Notes: a model not told the origin generated them from the letters alone. A stretch of DNA of 43,942 nucleotides from an uncultured Lachnospiraceae bacterium (GCA_951801955.1 CATOOV010000022.1:1-43942), one strand, 5' to 3'; shown: positions 7,534 to 16,239, counted from the stretch's first letter. Made by a program: numbers and translations.

Positions 7534-8186
7534 TTATATCCCACACCCCAGACTGTCTCAATATGTTTGGACTTTTTATCTATTTTTTTGCGGATTCTGC
7601 GGACATGCTCTGCAATAATGGAGGCATCGGCTTCCCCGTCAAATCCCCGGACCCTTTCATAAATCTGTTCTTTCTCAAAAACCTGCCCGCTATGGCTGAT
7701 TAGAAGTTCCACAATCGAAAATTCTGTCTTGGTAAGCCCTACGTCTTCCCCTTCCAACAATACCTGATATCCAGAAAAATCCACTGTAAGTTCCCCATCC
7801 ATATAAATATTGCTGTTGGAGTTTTTGCGCGCTTCCCTGCGCAAATGTGCTTCCACCCTTGCCAGCATTTCATCCATTCCAAAGGGTTTCACAATATAGT
7901 CGTCCCCTCCCGCCTTAAAACCATTGACCCTGTCCTGTTCTTCTGTCCTGGCGGTCAAAAATAAGATCGGGCAGTCTACATAATCCCTGATTTTTTCACA
8001 GACCATATAGCCGTCCATATCTGGCATATTTACATCCAAAATAATTAAATTTGGCTGATATTTTAATCCCTCCATGGCTTGCATCCCATTTTTTGCCGTA
8101 TATACAAGATAACCTTCCATTTCCAGGGATTCTTTTAAAAGATCGCGGATTGCCGATTCATCATCCACAATAAGTATTTTTTTCAT
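7521..8186 (-). CDS. OmpR/PhoB-family response regulator
   Basis: 221 residues from the ATG at 8186. The receiver domain has Asp8/Asp9, phospho-acceptor Asp51, Thr78 and Lys100; the C-terminal half is a winged-helix DNA-binding domain (VGLTKTEFSIVELL, then IIAEHVRRIRKKI and VWGVGYKW). In-frame ATGs at 8228 and 8207 would add 14 or 7 residues of non-family sequence; the GAGGAG just before MKKILIVDDE supports the shorter form, although that spacing is short. It forms an operon with the histidine kinase and probably controls the ABC exporter. Confidence 0.9.
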   Translation of the reverse strand: MKKILIVDDESAIRDLLKESLEMEGYLVYTAKNGMQAMEGLKYQPNLIILDVNMPDMDGYMVCEKIRDYVDCPILFLTARTEEQDRVNGFKAGGDDYIVKPFGMDEMLARVEAHLRREARKNSNSNIYMDGELTVDFSGYQVLLEGEDVGLTKTEFSIVELLISHSGQVFEKEQIYERVRGFDGEADASIIAEHVRRIRKKIDKKSKHIETVWGVGYKWIG

Positions 8187-8239
8187 ATGCTCCTCGATTC
8201 TGTGCATTTCCAGCACAAACAAACCCATAGGGAAAGAGT

Positions 8240-8256
8240 GGGCAAATTGTTTGCCC
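8240..8256 (-). terminator. Small hairpin after the aldo/keto reductase gene
   Basis: GGGCAAA (8240-8246) pairs with TTTGCCC (8250-8256) around a 3-base loop, just beyond the stop of the gene ending at 8268. The following T-tract on the minus strand is interrupted (ACTCTTT), so termination may be partial and the response regulator could be read through. Confidence 0.35.
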
Positions 8257-8267
8257 TTTGCCTAAAC

Positions 8268-9416
8268 CTATTTTCCAAACAACGCTTTTGCCTGCTTCAT
8301 ATTTTCGATGATAGGCACCTCAAACGGGCACCGCGTCTCACAGGCTTTACACTGTATACATTCTCCTGCATGATGTTCCAGCAAATCATAATGTTCCCGT
8401 ACGGTCTCTGGAACCGCTCCCTGCGCCTTGGCAAGATTTAAAAATTTTGTGACAGATGCCACATCAATTTTATTGGGACAGGGCGCACAATGGCTGCAGT
8501 ACATACAATGCCCTCTCCAGCTTATATTTGGGAAAGAGGCAAACGCAAGGGCATAGTCTTTTTCTTTGTCCGACGCCGTTTCATAGGAAATACTTTCTTT
8601 CAGTTGTCCAATGGAATGCGCTCCTGCAAGAACTGTCGCCACTGCAGGCCTGGTCAGGGCATAGTGCAGGCACTGGACAACGGTTAAAGCTTTTCCCGCT
8701 GGAGAAAGGGATGCGTCTAATAAATCTCCACCGCCAAACGCCTTCATTACCGTAATTCCTACCCCCATCCTCTGGCATGTTTCATACAAATCCTGTCGGT
8801 CTGGATTCATATTAATCAACGGATTTTCATAATTTTTTTCATTCCATAATTCATTGACGTCTTCCCCGGCAGGCTGCAGGTCATAGCAGGGATTTACACT
8901 GAACATAAGAACCTCGATCTTGCCACTTTTTACCGCTTCCAAAGCAACCTGGGGGTTATGGCTGCTCAATCCAATATGACGGATTTTCCCTTGTCTTCTC
9001 AATTCCAATACATACTCCATCACGGAACCATTGAGAATCGTTTTCCAATCCTGAATGGAATCTACATAATGAATCATCCCCACATCAATATAATCTGTCT
9101 GAAGCTGTTTGAGTAATTCTTCAAAACCAGCCTTTACCTCCTCAATTTGCCGGCTGCGTTTATACTGCCCATCCTTCCATACAGAACAGATATGGGCTTG
9201 CACAATAAACTTTTCCCGCCTTCCTGAAAGCGCGGTTCCCACTGCAGTACGAACCTCTGGATCGGAGGCATACAGGTCAAAATAATTTACCCCGTAGTTT
9301 TCGGCAGTATCCATCAGTATCTTTGTGTTTTCGCAATGGTTTTTTGCAAACCCTTCACATCCCATGCCAATTTCACTGACCTTTAAGCCTGAATTTCCCA
9401 AATTTCGATATCTCAT
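8268..9416 (-). CDS. Aldo/keto reductase with C-terminal 2[4Fe-4S] ferredoxin domain
   Basis: About 382 residues: an N-terminal aldo/keto reductase TIM barrel (MRYRNLGNSGLKVSEIGMG start; TDYIDVGMIHYVDS and IRHIGLSSHNP strands), then two ferredoxin-type clusters, CMYCSHCAPCP (about 304-314) and CIQCKACETRCP (about 353-364). Such fusions occur in clostridia and archaea and are thought to link NAD(P)H-type reduction to low-potential electron carriers; the substrate is unknown. At the place where classic family members have the catalytic Lys (ATK strand) this protein reads FIVQAHI, so the chemistry may differ. In-frame ATGs at 9437 and 9428 are possible starts; I prefer 9416 because the family sequence begins there and GGAAGG precedes it at a somewhat long distance. 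Confidence 0.85.
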   Translation of the reverse strand: MRYRNLGNSGLKVSEIGMGCEGFAKNHCENTKILMDTAENYGVNYFDLYASDPEVRTAVGTALSGRREKFIVQAHICSVWKDGQYKRSRQIEEVKAGFEELLKQLQTDYIDVGMIHYVDSIQDWKTILNGSVMEYVLELRRQGKIRHIGLSSHNPQVALEAVKSGKIEVLMFSVNPCYDLQPAGEDVNELWNEKNYENPLINMNPDRQDLYETCQRMGVGITVMKAFGGGDLLDASLSPAGKALTVVQCLHYALTRPAVATVLAGAHSIGQLKESISYETASDKEKDYALAFASFPNISWRGHCMYCSHCAPCPNKIDVASVTKFLNLAKAQGAVPETVREHYDLLEHHAGECIQCKACETRCPFEVPIIENMKQAKALFGK

Positions 9417-9439
9417 AAATATCAGCATCCTTCCCATAA

Positions 9440-9841
9440 TTGTTGTTCCAATGATTTTTTAAATCTTTCCTCCCATCATTATATCGCTGCCCAGTATATG
9501 TGAATATTCCCCTTGGTCTCTTTTTAATACAAGCACGGATCAATGCTGTCATTGCAATTGCATGTTTATATGGTTCCCTTATCGCGGCAATATTCGTTCG
9601 CAATATATCAATTAACTCGTTTTCTTCATCTTTAAAATATAATCCTTGAAAGGAGTAGCTGACATAGCCATATAATCATTACTTATCACCGATTTTCCTT
9701 GTGTTTTAAACATAGAACCACTATGCCAGAACCAGAAAAAAGATCCACTACTGTGTCAAATTCAAACTGTGACGCAACAGCCCAAATTTGAGCTAACAAT
9801 TTACTCTTAGAACCCATATACCTAGTTGGTGGATATTTCAT
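9440..9841 (-). pseudogene. Decayed adenine-specific DNA methyltransferase (second of a pair)
   Basis: Reading the minus strand from the ATG at 9841 gives MKYPPTRYMGSKSKLL, then FDTVVDLFSGSGIV, the AdoMet-binding motif I of alpha-type adenine methyltransferases. The frame then breaks; the next frame gives MFKTQGKSVISNDYMAMS, and after another shift YSFQGLYFKDEENELIDIL and IKKRPRGIFTYTGQRYNDGR, a stretch I recall from such enzymes. The similarity stops near 9440, close to the aldo/keto reductase start, with no C-terminal part and no catalytic DPPY. At least two frameshifts plus truncation mean it is dead. Its start overlaps the stop of the first methyltransferase pseudogene, so the two once formed an operon. 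Confidence 0.75.
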
Positions 9842-10486
9842 CACTTGTTCGGGCAATAATTTTGGAACAATTTTTAAAATCTTCTTTTTTTAGGTATTAT
9901 ATCAACAATAACATCTTCGCCTTTCCTTTTATTTCCATTACAAGAAATATATCTTTTCGTCTGAATTATCTCTATATTTATACTCCTTATAAAGTTCATG
10001 AACTAATGGATGATTTGAATTCGTCAAAATTATATGGCAACCTAATTCTTGTAATCTTTTTACTTCTTTTGCCAATTCAATATGATCTTCCTTATAAAAC
10101 TAACCATTAAAACATGTCTTATTCAAATAAATTGTTCTTGCAGCAGCCTCCTCTTTTGGCAATCTTGTCCAATGTAAACCTCGTACAGCATAAAAATCCT
10201 CTTTTGTATTTTTATATTTCCGTAAGTAAGTAATCACTCCATCAACACTATCTGCTACTTGTTGATACATATTAATTAATTCTGGATTACTGTCTGCAAT
10301 AACAGCCTGTTTGGGATTAAGTGCAAAAAATAAAGCTCCTCCTCCTATAAATGGTTCTATATATTTACCATATATGTCAGGTACTTTTGGCATAATATCA
10401 CCTAACAATTGTCTTTTTCCACCTGCCCATTTCAGAATGGGTTTAGCTTGAATATATTTTTCTGTTTTCACTGCATGTTCTGCCAT
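9822..10486 (-). pseudogene. Decayed Dam-like (D12 class) adenine methyltransferase
   Basis: The N-terminal half is intact from an ATG at 10486 with an AAGGAGATATAGT site: PILKWAGGKRQLL (motif X), YIEPFIGGGALFF (motif I) and TIYLNKTCFNG. Directly after FNG comes a TAG stop, then in the same frame FYKEDHIELAKEVKRLQELG and TNSNHPLVHELYKEYK, the family's C-terminal part. The segment that should carry the catalytic DPPY is missing, so an internal deletion joined the halves. One-base shifts then follow: after EYK (continuing IQTKRYISCNGNKRKGEDVI) and at an A-run (continuing KEDFKNCSKIIARTSDEIS), ending at TAG 9822-9824. The order of two adenine methyltransferases recalls DpnII- or type IIS-like restriction-modification operons. 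Confidence 0.85.
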
Positions 10487-10555
10487 ACTATATCTCCTTA
10501 ACTTGTCACATTTTCTATTATGTCATTTATATCACTTTTTTATCTCATCGGAGAA

Positions 10556-10766
10556 GAACTCTCACTTCTATAAGTGATGAGTTCAACAAATTTGTCTCAG
10601 TGGGAGTCCAATCTCCGACTGAGAGAAAGCCTCCGGCGGGTGCTGGATGTCCAGTGGACATCCGTTTATCACCGACCGTAGCGGAGCGAAGAAGCAGGGG
10701 CGCGGATTTGTTCTTTTCAGCAAAGCTGATTCGCACCCTGCAACAAGAACGCCGATGGCGTTCTTG
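10556..10766. repeat. Multi-hairpin intergenic repeat element
   Basis: About 210 bases made of successive hairpins: GAACTC-T-CACTT with AAGTG-AT-GAGTTC (10556-10584); CTCAGTGGGAG with CTCCGACTGAG (10596-10623); GGATGTCC with GGACATCC (10645-10663); CAAGAACGCC with GGCGTTCTTG (10744-10766). It is much richer in GC than its surroundings. The reverse complement of its right third matches 27425-27496, including the AAGAACGCC hairpin and the GCAGGGTGCG block, so this is a dispersed family. Reading frames across it (with RTPMAFLN) occur in both copies and are a by-product of the repeat. Confidence 0.7.
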
Positions 10767-11647
10767 AATACACATATCTTTTTCAAAACATATATATTAA
10801 TATTTCATATTTCTGCAAATGATCATAGACGTATAACTAATTCTTGCAGTGATACATAAATCTTTTTCTTATCTTGAACAACCATTACTTTGCATATTTT
10901 TTATCAATCACCATATACTTTGCATCAAATATGTTTTAATCTTTTTTATTTCCTAACTATTCTATCATGAAAATTTAACAATATCAAAATAAAATTCAGC
11001 ATTCATTATTTTTCCAAATATTTGAGATTTCTAACAATAACATAATCATTCCGAACTGATGATTAAGGCTTTCTAAGACAAATAAATACTCATAAACTTC
11101 ATTTCTAATGGTAAAACATGTCTTTTTCTATGCATATCTCCCATCACAAATGTAAAAATTCCTTTTTTCATACATAAAATGATTACTTTTGCTACATTAC
11201 CAAGCACTTGTAAAAATTAATCATATTTCAAACAAGATATATCCTGTTCAACATCCTTACTATAACAAATTACATTTGCATAAGTTTAATGAGTACATAA
11301 TAAATTGATATTATTATTTTTTTGAAAAGATAAATCTCTTACATTTCCCTTTTTGAAAATTTTAGATGTTTTTTGATTGGAAAAATTGAGATTTGAGTTA
11401 AAATATTTAATAACTTCAGAATTGATATCAACACTGATGGCATTCCTATTCTAATAATTTTGCTCCAATTAATGTCGTTCCACTTCTTCTCTTCAATTAA
11501 CATCCCTGCCATTCTAGTAATCACGAAAGAAATTTTACCTTAATTACACATAGTTCTCAAGTTTTCTGTAACTATCATCATAAAAAATTGTATTTGATTA
11601 TTGCTTAAATAATAAATTTATTCTCTTATTTTCTCAGTCTAACAACA
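10767..11647. other. Very AT-rich stretch with broken minus-strand coding remnants
   Basis: About 880 bases far more AT-rich than any neighbour. On the minus strand successive frames carry protein-like fragments: MAGMLIEEKKWNDINWSKII, then SVDINSEVIKYFNSNLNF and on to NNNINLLCTH (about 11530-11290), YANVICYSKDVEQDISCLKY, VYEYLFVLESLNHQFGMIM, and NIFDAKYMVIDKKYAK (about 10935-10885). They are separated by frameshifts and stops and none is recognised. Their place upstream of the methyltransferase pseudogenes would suit a decayed restriction or regulator gene; that is inference. No RNA gene was seen. Confidence 0.4.
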
Positions 11648-11691
11648 AAACTCACTTCAAATATGATTTTTTCACAACTTGAAGTGAGTTT
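11648..11691 (-). terminator. Terminator of tpiA
   Basis: AAACTCACTTCAA (11648-11660) pairs exactly with TTGAAGTGAGTTT (11679-11691). It lies 33 bases past the tpiA stop, and on the minus strand the stem is followed by TTTTGTTGTT. Confidence 0.8.
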
Positions 11692-11723
11692 CTCTTAATA
11701 ATACATCTTTTTACACGCAATTA

Positions 11724-12476
11724 CTATTTGTTATAGTTGACGATCTTACCAAAATCAGCTTTCAGGGAAGCCCCGCCAACTAATCCGCCGTCAATGTCCG
11801 GCTTTGCAAACAGTTCCGCCGCATTTCCAGCATTGACAGAACCGCCATATTGAATACGGATTGCCTCTGCCGTTGCCTCATCGTATACTTCTTTGATACA
11901 TGCCCGGATCGCTGCACATACCTCTTCTGCCTGGTCGGAGGTAGCCGTTTCCCCTGTTCCAATTGCCCAGATAGGCTCATAAGCGATCACTGCTCTCTTT
12001 GCCTGGTCTGCAGAGACATTCTGGAATGCAATTTTAATCTGCATACGAATCCAGTCAATATAAATTCCCTGTTTTCTCTGAACCAGAGACTCACCACAAC
12101 AAATGATCGGTGTGATGCCATGCTCAAATGCCTTTAACACTTTTTTATTTACAGTTTCATCTGTCTCTGCAAAATACTCTCTTCTTTCAGAATGTCCCAA
12201 GACTACATATTTAACCCCAGCATCTGCCAACATATTTGGAGCAATCTCTCCTGTATATGCACCGCTTTCCTCAAAATACATATTTTCTGCGCCAATTTGG
12301 ATATTAGAACCTTTTGCCGCTTCCATTGCAGGAATAATATCAATTGCAGGCACGCAGAACACCACGTCAACATCATCATTTGCCACCAACGGCTTTAATT
12401 CATTCACCAGCGCCACTGCCTCGCTTGGAGTCTTATTCATTTTCCAATTGCCTGCAATAATCTTCTTTCTTGCCAT
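11724..12476 (-). CDS. tpiA: Triosephosphate isomerase
   Basis: Interconverts dihydroxyacetone phosphate and glyceraldehyde 3-phosphate in glycolysis, in the cytoplasm. 250 residues, the usual length. Active-site landmarks: GNWKMN (Lys12), GHSERR with the catalytic His, [11 protein letters not shown] with the catalytic Glu, and the phosphate-binding YGGSVN and [10 protein letters not shown] use the start at [14 protein letters not shown]; an in-frame ATG four codons earlier is possible, but its GAGG site is only one base away. It is the last of the gap-pgk-tpiA group. Confidence 0.97.
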   Translation of the reverse strand: MARKKIIAGNWKMNKTPSEAVALVNELKPLVANDDVDVVFCVPAIDIIPAMEAAKGSNIQIGAENMYFEESGAYTGEIAPNMLADAGVKYVVLGHSERREYFAETDETVNKKVLKAFEHGITPIICCGESLVQRKQGIYIDWIRMQIKIAFQNVSADQAKRAVIAYEPIWAIGTGETATSDQAEEVCAAIRACIKEVYDEATAEAIRIQYGGSVNAGNAAELFAKPDIDGGLVGGASLKADFGKIVNYNK

Positions 12477-12606
12477 AATTTTTACCATGCCTCAAAAAAA
12501 TACTTGCATTTCCTTTGAGACGCAAACACAGAGGATGAAAGATATGTGTTTGCATTTTGCCCTTTCTTCTTTTTTCTCTCACCCTTATTTGTTTTTTAAT
12601 TTATAC

Positions 12607-13815
12607 TTATTTATTTGTTGCAGCCGCTACTCCTGGAAGCTCTTTTCCTTCCAAGAATTCCAGAGAGGCTCCGCCGCCAGTAGAAATATGGCTCATCTTA
12701 TCGCCAAATCCTAACTGGTTTACTGCTGCTGCTGAATCTCCGCCGCCGATAATTGTAGTTGCATCTGTCTCTGCCAATGCTTTTGCCACTGCAATGGTTC
12801 CTTCTGCCAAAGTAGGATTCTCAAATACTCCCATAGGTCCATTCCATACCACAGTCTTTGCAGATTTTACAGCTTCTGCAAACAATTCCGCTGTTTTCGG
12901 TCCAATATCGCAACCCTGACGGTCTGCAGGCATATTGTTAGAATCACAAACCACTACCTCTACTGGTGCGTCAATAGGATTTGGGAAATCAACGATCGTT
13001 GCAGAATCCACTGGAAGCAATAATTTCTTGCCAAGTTTCTCTGCTTTTGCAAGCATTTCTTTACAATAATCCAACTTACTGTCATCTACCAGGGATTTTC
13101 CAATTTCATTTCCCTGTGCCTTTAAGAATGTATAAGCCATACCGCCGCCGATAATCAGTGTATCGCATTTTTCCAATAAATTGGAAATAACATTTAATTT
13201 GTCTGCAACTTTTGCTCCGCCTAAAATTGCAACGAAAGGTCTTACCGGATTTTCTACCGCATTTCCAAGGAAATCAATTTCTTTCTGCATCAGGTAACCG
13301 ACTGCTGCTGTTTCTACTAACTCAGAAACACCTACGTTCGAGCAGTGCGCCCTGTGGGCGGTACCAAACGCGTCATTTACAAAAATATCACAGAGGGATG
13401 CCAAATCCTTGGAGAATGCCTCTCCATTTTTGGTTTCCTCTGCTCTGTAACGGGTGTTCTCCAATAATACGATATCTCCGTCCTTCATAGCTTCTACAGC
13501 AGCCTTTGCATTCGGTCCAACCACTTCTGGATCTGCTGCAAATTTTACTTCCTGTCCTAATAATTCAGATAACCTTGTTGCAACTGGCGCCAAGGATAAT
13601 TCTGGCTTTGGTTCTCCCTTGGGTTTTCCAAGATGAGAACAAAGAATCACCTTTCCGCCGTCTGCTACCAGTTTTTTGATGGTAGGCAGCGCTGCAACTA
13701 AACGGTTTTCATCTGTGATTTTTCCCTCTTTTAAAGGTACATTGAAATCACATCTGCAAAGTACACGCTTTCCACCAACATTGATATCATCTACAGAAAT
13801 TTTATTTAAAGACAT
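12607..13815 (-). CDS. pgk: Phosphoglycerate kinase
   Basis: Transfers phosphate from 1,3-bisphosphoglycerate to ADP in glycolysis. 402 residues, as expected for bacterial enzymes. Family signatures are seen: [12 protein letters not shown] near the N-terminus, [36 protein letters not shown] at the domain hinge, and the C-terminal GGGDSAAAV with [13 protein letters not shown]. The ribosome binding site GGGAGG stands eight bases before the ATG. A strong bidirectional hairpin separates it from gap, so it may be partly uncoupled from that gene. Confidence 0.98.
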   Translation of the reverse strand: MSLNKISVDDINVGGKRVLCRCDFNVPLKEGKITDENRLVAALPTIKKLVADGGKVILCSHLGKPKGEPKPELSLAPVATRLSELLGQEVKFAADPEVVGPNAKAAVEAMKDGDIVLLENTRYRAEETKNGEAFSKDLASLCDIFVNDAFGTAHRAHCSNVGVSELVETAAVGYLMQKEIDFLGNAVENPVRPFVAILGGAKVADKLNVISNLLEKCDTLIIGGGMAYTFLKAQGNEIGKSLVDDSKLDYCKEMLAKAEKLGKKLLLPVDSATIVDFPNPIDAPVEVVVCDSNNMPADRQGCDIGPKTAELFAEAVKSAKTVVWNGPMGVFENPTLAEGTIAVAKALAETDATTIIGGGDSAAAVNQLGFGDKMSHISTGGGASLEFLEGKELPGVAAATNK

Positions 13816-13863
13816 TTTTATTACCTCCCGAATTTATTTAACAAACATCTTCCTAAATACGAT

Positions 13864-13901
13864 AAAAAGGATCCGGTCCTTAAAAGACCGGACCCTTTTT
13901 T
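13864..13901. terminator. Bidirectional terminator between gap and pgk
   Basis: GGATCCGGTC (13869-13878) pairs with GACCGGACCC (13886-13895) apart from one mismatch, with A-runs on one side and T-runs on the other, so it can work on both strands. It lies between the gap stop and the pgk start on the minus strand, so gap transcripts should largely end here, giving gap separate and higher expression. Confidence 0.85.
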
Positions 13902-13945
13902 GAGTCTTATCTGCACTTTGACAGCCTGTCCCAAAAACAGCCTGC

Positions 13946-14962
13946 TTATGCTAATTCACTGAAATATTTGATTGTACGAACCATCTGGCTGGTGTAGCTG
14001 TTCTCATTGTCATACCAAGAAACAACCTGTACTTCATACAAATCATCAGAAACTTTTGAAACCATAGTCTGAGTAGAATCAAACAAGGAACCAAATTTCA
14101 TTCCTACGATATCAGAAGAAACGATTTCATCCTCGTTGTAACCAAAGGACTCATTTGCTGCTGCTTTCATAGCTGCATTGATTCCGTCAACCGTTACATC
14201 TGCACCCTTAACAACTGCTGTCAAAATAGTAGTAGAACCTGTTGGGGTCGGTACACGCTGTGCAGATCCGATCAGCTTACCATTTAATTCAGGAATAACC
14301 AAACCAATTGCCTTTGCAGCGCCTGTGCTGTTCGGAACAATATTAACTGCTGCTGCACGGGATCTTCTCAAGTCACCTTTTCTCTGAGGTCCGTCAAGAG
14401 TCATCTGGTCGCCTGTATATGCATGGATGGTGCACATAATACCAGACTGGATTGCTGCGTACTTGTTCAATGCATCAGCCATTGGAGCCAAGCAGTTGGT
14501 AGTACAAGAAGCTGCTGAGATAATGGTATCTTCTGCCTTCAATGTCTCATGGTTGGTATTGTAAACGATGGTAGGAAGGTCATTGCCTGCCGGAGCAGAG
14601 ATAACAACTTTGCGGGCACCAGCATTGATATGTGCCTGTGCTTTAGCCTTAGATGTATAGAATCCGGAACACTCCAGAACAACATCTACTTTTAAGTCTC
14701 CCCATGGGCAGTTGTTTGCATCTGGGAAGGCATAGATTTTAATTTCTTTTCCATCAACAGTGATGGAATCTTCGCCAGCAGTAACCTTGTCTGCAAGCTC
14801 ATACTTACCCTGGGAAGAGTCATATTTTAACAAATGTGCCAACATTTTAGGGCTTGTTAAATCATTAATTGCTACTACTTCGTAACCTTCTGCTCCAAAC
14901 ATCTGTCTGAATGCCAAACGTCCGATACGTCCGAAACCATTAATTGCTACTCTTACTGACAT
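13946..14962 (-). CDS. gap: Glyceraldehyde-3-phosphate dehydrogenase, type I
   Basis: Oxidises glyceraldehyde 3-phosphate to 1,3-bisphosphoglycerate with NAD+. 338 residues. The nucleotide-binding INGFGRIGR opens the protein, AINDL carries the NAD-selecting Asp, [12 protein letters not shown] holds the catalytic Cys153, and [13 protein letters not shown] is the typical C-terminal signature. The AGGAGG site lies seven bases before the ATG. A near-consensus promoter lies about 70 bases upstream and a strong terminator follows, consistent with high independent expression. Confidence 0.98.
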   Translation of the reverse strand: MSVRVAINGFGRIGRLAFRQMFGAEGYEVVAINDLTSPKMLAHLLKYDSSQGKYELADKVTAGEDSITVDGKEIKIYAFPDANNCPWGDLKVDVVLECSGFYTSKAKAQAHINAGARKVVISAPAGNDLPTIVYNTNHETLKAEDTIISAASCTTNCLAPMADALNKYAAIQSGIMCTIHAYTGDQMTLDGPQRKGDLRRSRAAAVNIVPNSTGAAKAIGLVIPELNGKLIGSAQRVPTPTGSTTILTAVVKGADVTVDGINAAMKAAANESFGYNEDEIVSSDIVGMKFGSLFDSTQTMVSKVSDDLYEVQVVSWYDNENSYTSQMVRTIKYFSELA

Positions 14963-15026
14963 GATAATTCCTCCTAATTTTGAATGAATTTTGTATTTCT
15001 TTGGATATATTACCCAATCTAGTTAT

Positions 15027-15055
15027 ATTCTAACTAATCTCACAAAAAAATTCAA
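15027..15055 (-). promoter_or_regulatory. Promoter of gap
   Basis: On the minus strand TTGAAT (15055-15050), a 17-base spacer and TAGAAT (15032-15027) form a near-consensus housekeeping promoter; the start of transcription would be near 15020, leaving a leader of about 57 bases. Confidence 0.75.
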
Positions 15056-15114
15056 GGGGCTTTTTCAACTTTGTACAATATTTCACAACCTTTTAACCTT
15101 GGAAATTTGACAAT

Positions 15115-15142
15115 CACAGAAATCTGGAGTATCATTTCTGTG
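15115..15142. promoter_or_regulatory. Inverted repeat between gap and the PHP gene
   Basis: CACAGAAAT (15115-15123) and ATTTCTGTG (15134-15142) are exact inverted copies around ten bases. It sits between the divergent gap and PHP-phosphatase genes, 60 bases behind the gap -35 box and 48 before the PHP start. It may be a protein-binding operator or a weak hairpin; no regulator gene is adjacent. Confidence 0.35.
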
Positions 15143-15189
15143 TTATTTGAAATTCTTTATCCCTATCATTGAAATAAGGAGGCTCCCCT

Positions 15190-15993
15190 ATGCTTTGGGA
15201 CACACACATGCACACACATTTTTCCGGCGACAGCAATGCAGATACCTTTGGAATGGCTGAGGCGTCCATCCATGCAGGTGTGGACGGCATCTGCTTTACG
15301 GACCATATGGATCTGGATTACCTGGAAGAAGAATCAGACAAGTATATCATAGATATCCCTGCTTATCTTAAAGAAATGCAGCAGGTGCAATCAAAATTTA
15401 GCGGCAAGCTTCCGGTAAATATTGGTGTAGAACTTGGATTACAGCCGCATCTTAAGCAGGAACTTCCCAAAATTGCGGACATGTATCCTTTTGATTTTAT
15501 TATTGGCTCCTCCCACATGGTACATGGCGTTGACCCTTACTATCCAAAATATTACCAAGGCAGGACGGAAGATGAAGGCTATCGGGAATATTTTGAATCT
15601 ATCCTGGAAAATCTTGCGGTATTTGACTGTTTTGATGTATATGGGCATATTGATTATGTCGTCCGTTATGGTCCCAATAAAAACCAATATTATACATATG
15701 AAAAATTTGCAGATATAATAGATGAGATTCTGCGCACCCTGATTCAAAAAGGCAAAGGCATTGAACTCAACACAGCCGGATTTAAATATGGTCTTGGACA
15801 TCCCAATCCAACAGAATCAATTTTAAAACGATACCACGAACTGGGAGGTGAAATTATTACGGTCGGCGCTGATGCACACAAACCAGAACATGTGGCATAT
15901 GATTTTGGGAAGGTTCCCGGCATCTTACAACTGGCTGGATTTAAATATTACACTGTATTTAAAAACCGAAAACCTGTATTCTATAAACTCTAA
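15190..15993 (+). CDS. PHP-domain histidinol-phosphatase-like phosphoesterase
   Basis: 267 residues of the HisJ-type PHP family, which removes phosphate from histidinol phosphate (eighth step of histidine synthesis) or related substrates. Metal-binding motifs are in place: DTHMHTHFSGD (His6, His8), CFTDHMDLDY, GSSHMVHG, YGHIDYVVRYG and the C-terminal ADAHKPEHVAYDF. The AAGGAGG site is just upstream. No other histidine genes are nearby. It differs from the CpsB/YwqE tyrosine phosphatases of glycan loci, so its closeness to the glycan operon is probably chance; a tRNA gene and terminators lie between. Confidence 0.8.
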   Translation: MLWDTHMHTHFSGDSNADTFGMAEASIHAGVDGICFTDHMDLDYLEEESDKYIIDIPAYLKEMQQVQSKFSGKLPVNIGVELGLQPHLKQELPKIADMYPFDFIIGSSHMVHGVDPYYPKYYQGRTEDEGYREYFESILENLAVFDCFDVYGHIDYVVRYGPNKNQYYTYEKFADIIDEILRTLIQKGKGIELNTAGFKYGLGHPNPTESILKRYHELGGEIITVGADAHKPEHVAYDFGKVPGILQLAGFKYYTVFKNRKPVFYKL

Positions 15994-16027
15994 ATAGTAT
16001 GTATATTAAAAATTCTAATGATAGGGC

Positions 16028-16055
16028 TTGCATTTTTTTTGGAATCTGTTATAAT
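16028..16055 (+). promoter_or_regulatory. Promoter of tRNA-Gly
   Basis: TTGCAT (16028-16033), a 16-base spacer and a perfect TATAAT (16050-16055) stand nine bases before the mature tRNA start. Confidence 0.8.
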
Positions 16056-16063
16056 GGGTTCAT

Positions 16064-16134
16064 GCAGATATGGTTCATCGGTAGAACACCAGCTTCCCAA
16101 GCTGGAAAGGCGGGTTCGACTCCCGTTATCTGCT
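16064..16134 (+). tRNA. tRNA-Gly (anticodon CCC)
   Basis: Seventy-one bases fold as a cloverleaf: acceptor GCAGATA with TATCTGC, anticodon stem CCAGC with GCTGG around loop TTCCCAA (anticodon CCC, reading GGG), T-arm CGGGTTCGACTCCCG, discriminator T. The CCA end is not encoded. Own promoter and downstream terminator make it a single-gene unit. Confidence 0.95.
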
Positions 16135-16141
16135 GTTGTTA

Positions 16142-16168
16142 AACCGCCTATAAATAGGCGGTTTTTTA
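16142..16168 (+). terminator. Terminator after tRNA-Gly
   Basis: AACCGCCTAT pairs with ATAGGCGGTT around a short loop and is followed by TTTTTTATT, starting eight bases after the tRNA. Confidence 0.85.
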
Positions 16169-16198
16169 TTGTGCGCCCGCCGGGCGCACAATAAAAAA
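16162..16198. terminator. Symmetrical hairpin, bidirectional terminator
   Basis: TTTTTTATTGTGCGCCC and GGGCGCACAATAAAAAA are exact reverse complements around GCC, a 17-bp stem. It stands between the tRNA and the convergent glycan operon and can stop transcription from both sides. Confidence 0.75.
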
Positions 16199-16202
16199 CA
16201 GA

Positions 16203-16239
16203 AATAAGCATCCCTCCCCCTAAACTTTGGATGCTTATT
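16203..16239 (-). terminator. Terminator of the glycan operon
   Basis: AATAAGCATCC (16203-16213) pairs exactly with GGATGCTTATT (16229-16239), followed on the minus strand by TCTGTTTTTT. It lies about 100 bases past the stop of the last glycan gene. Confidence 0.75.

Noticed and set aside
10545-10859. Short ORFs on both strands in the hairpin repeat (with RTPMAFLN)
   Set aside because: The same peptide appears at the second repeat copy; it reflects the DNA repeat, not a gene.
12103-12714. 203-codon plus-strand ORF opposite tpiA/pgk
   Set aside because: It is antisense to highly conserved glycolytic genes and has no ribosome site.
15190-15993. PHP protein as a CpsB/YwqE-type tyrosine phosphatase of the glycan system
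   Set aside because: Its motifs and length fit the HisJ group better, and the tRNA plus terminators separate it from the glycan operon.
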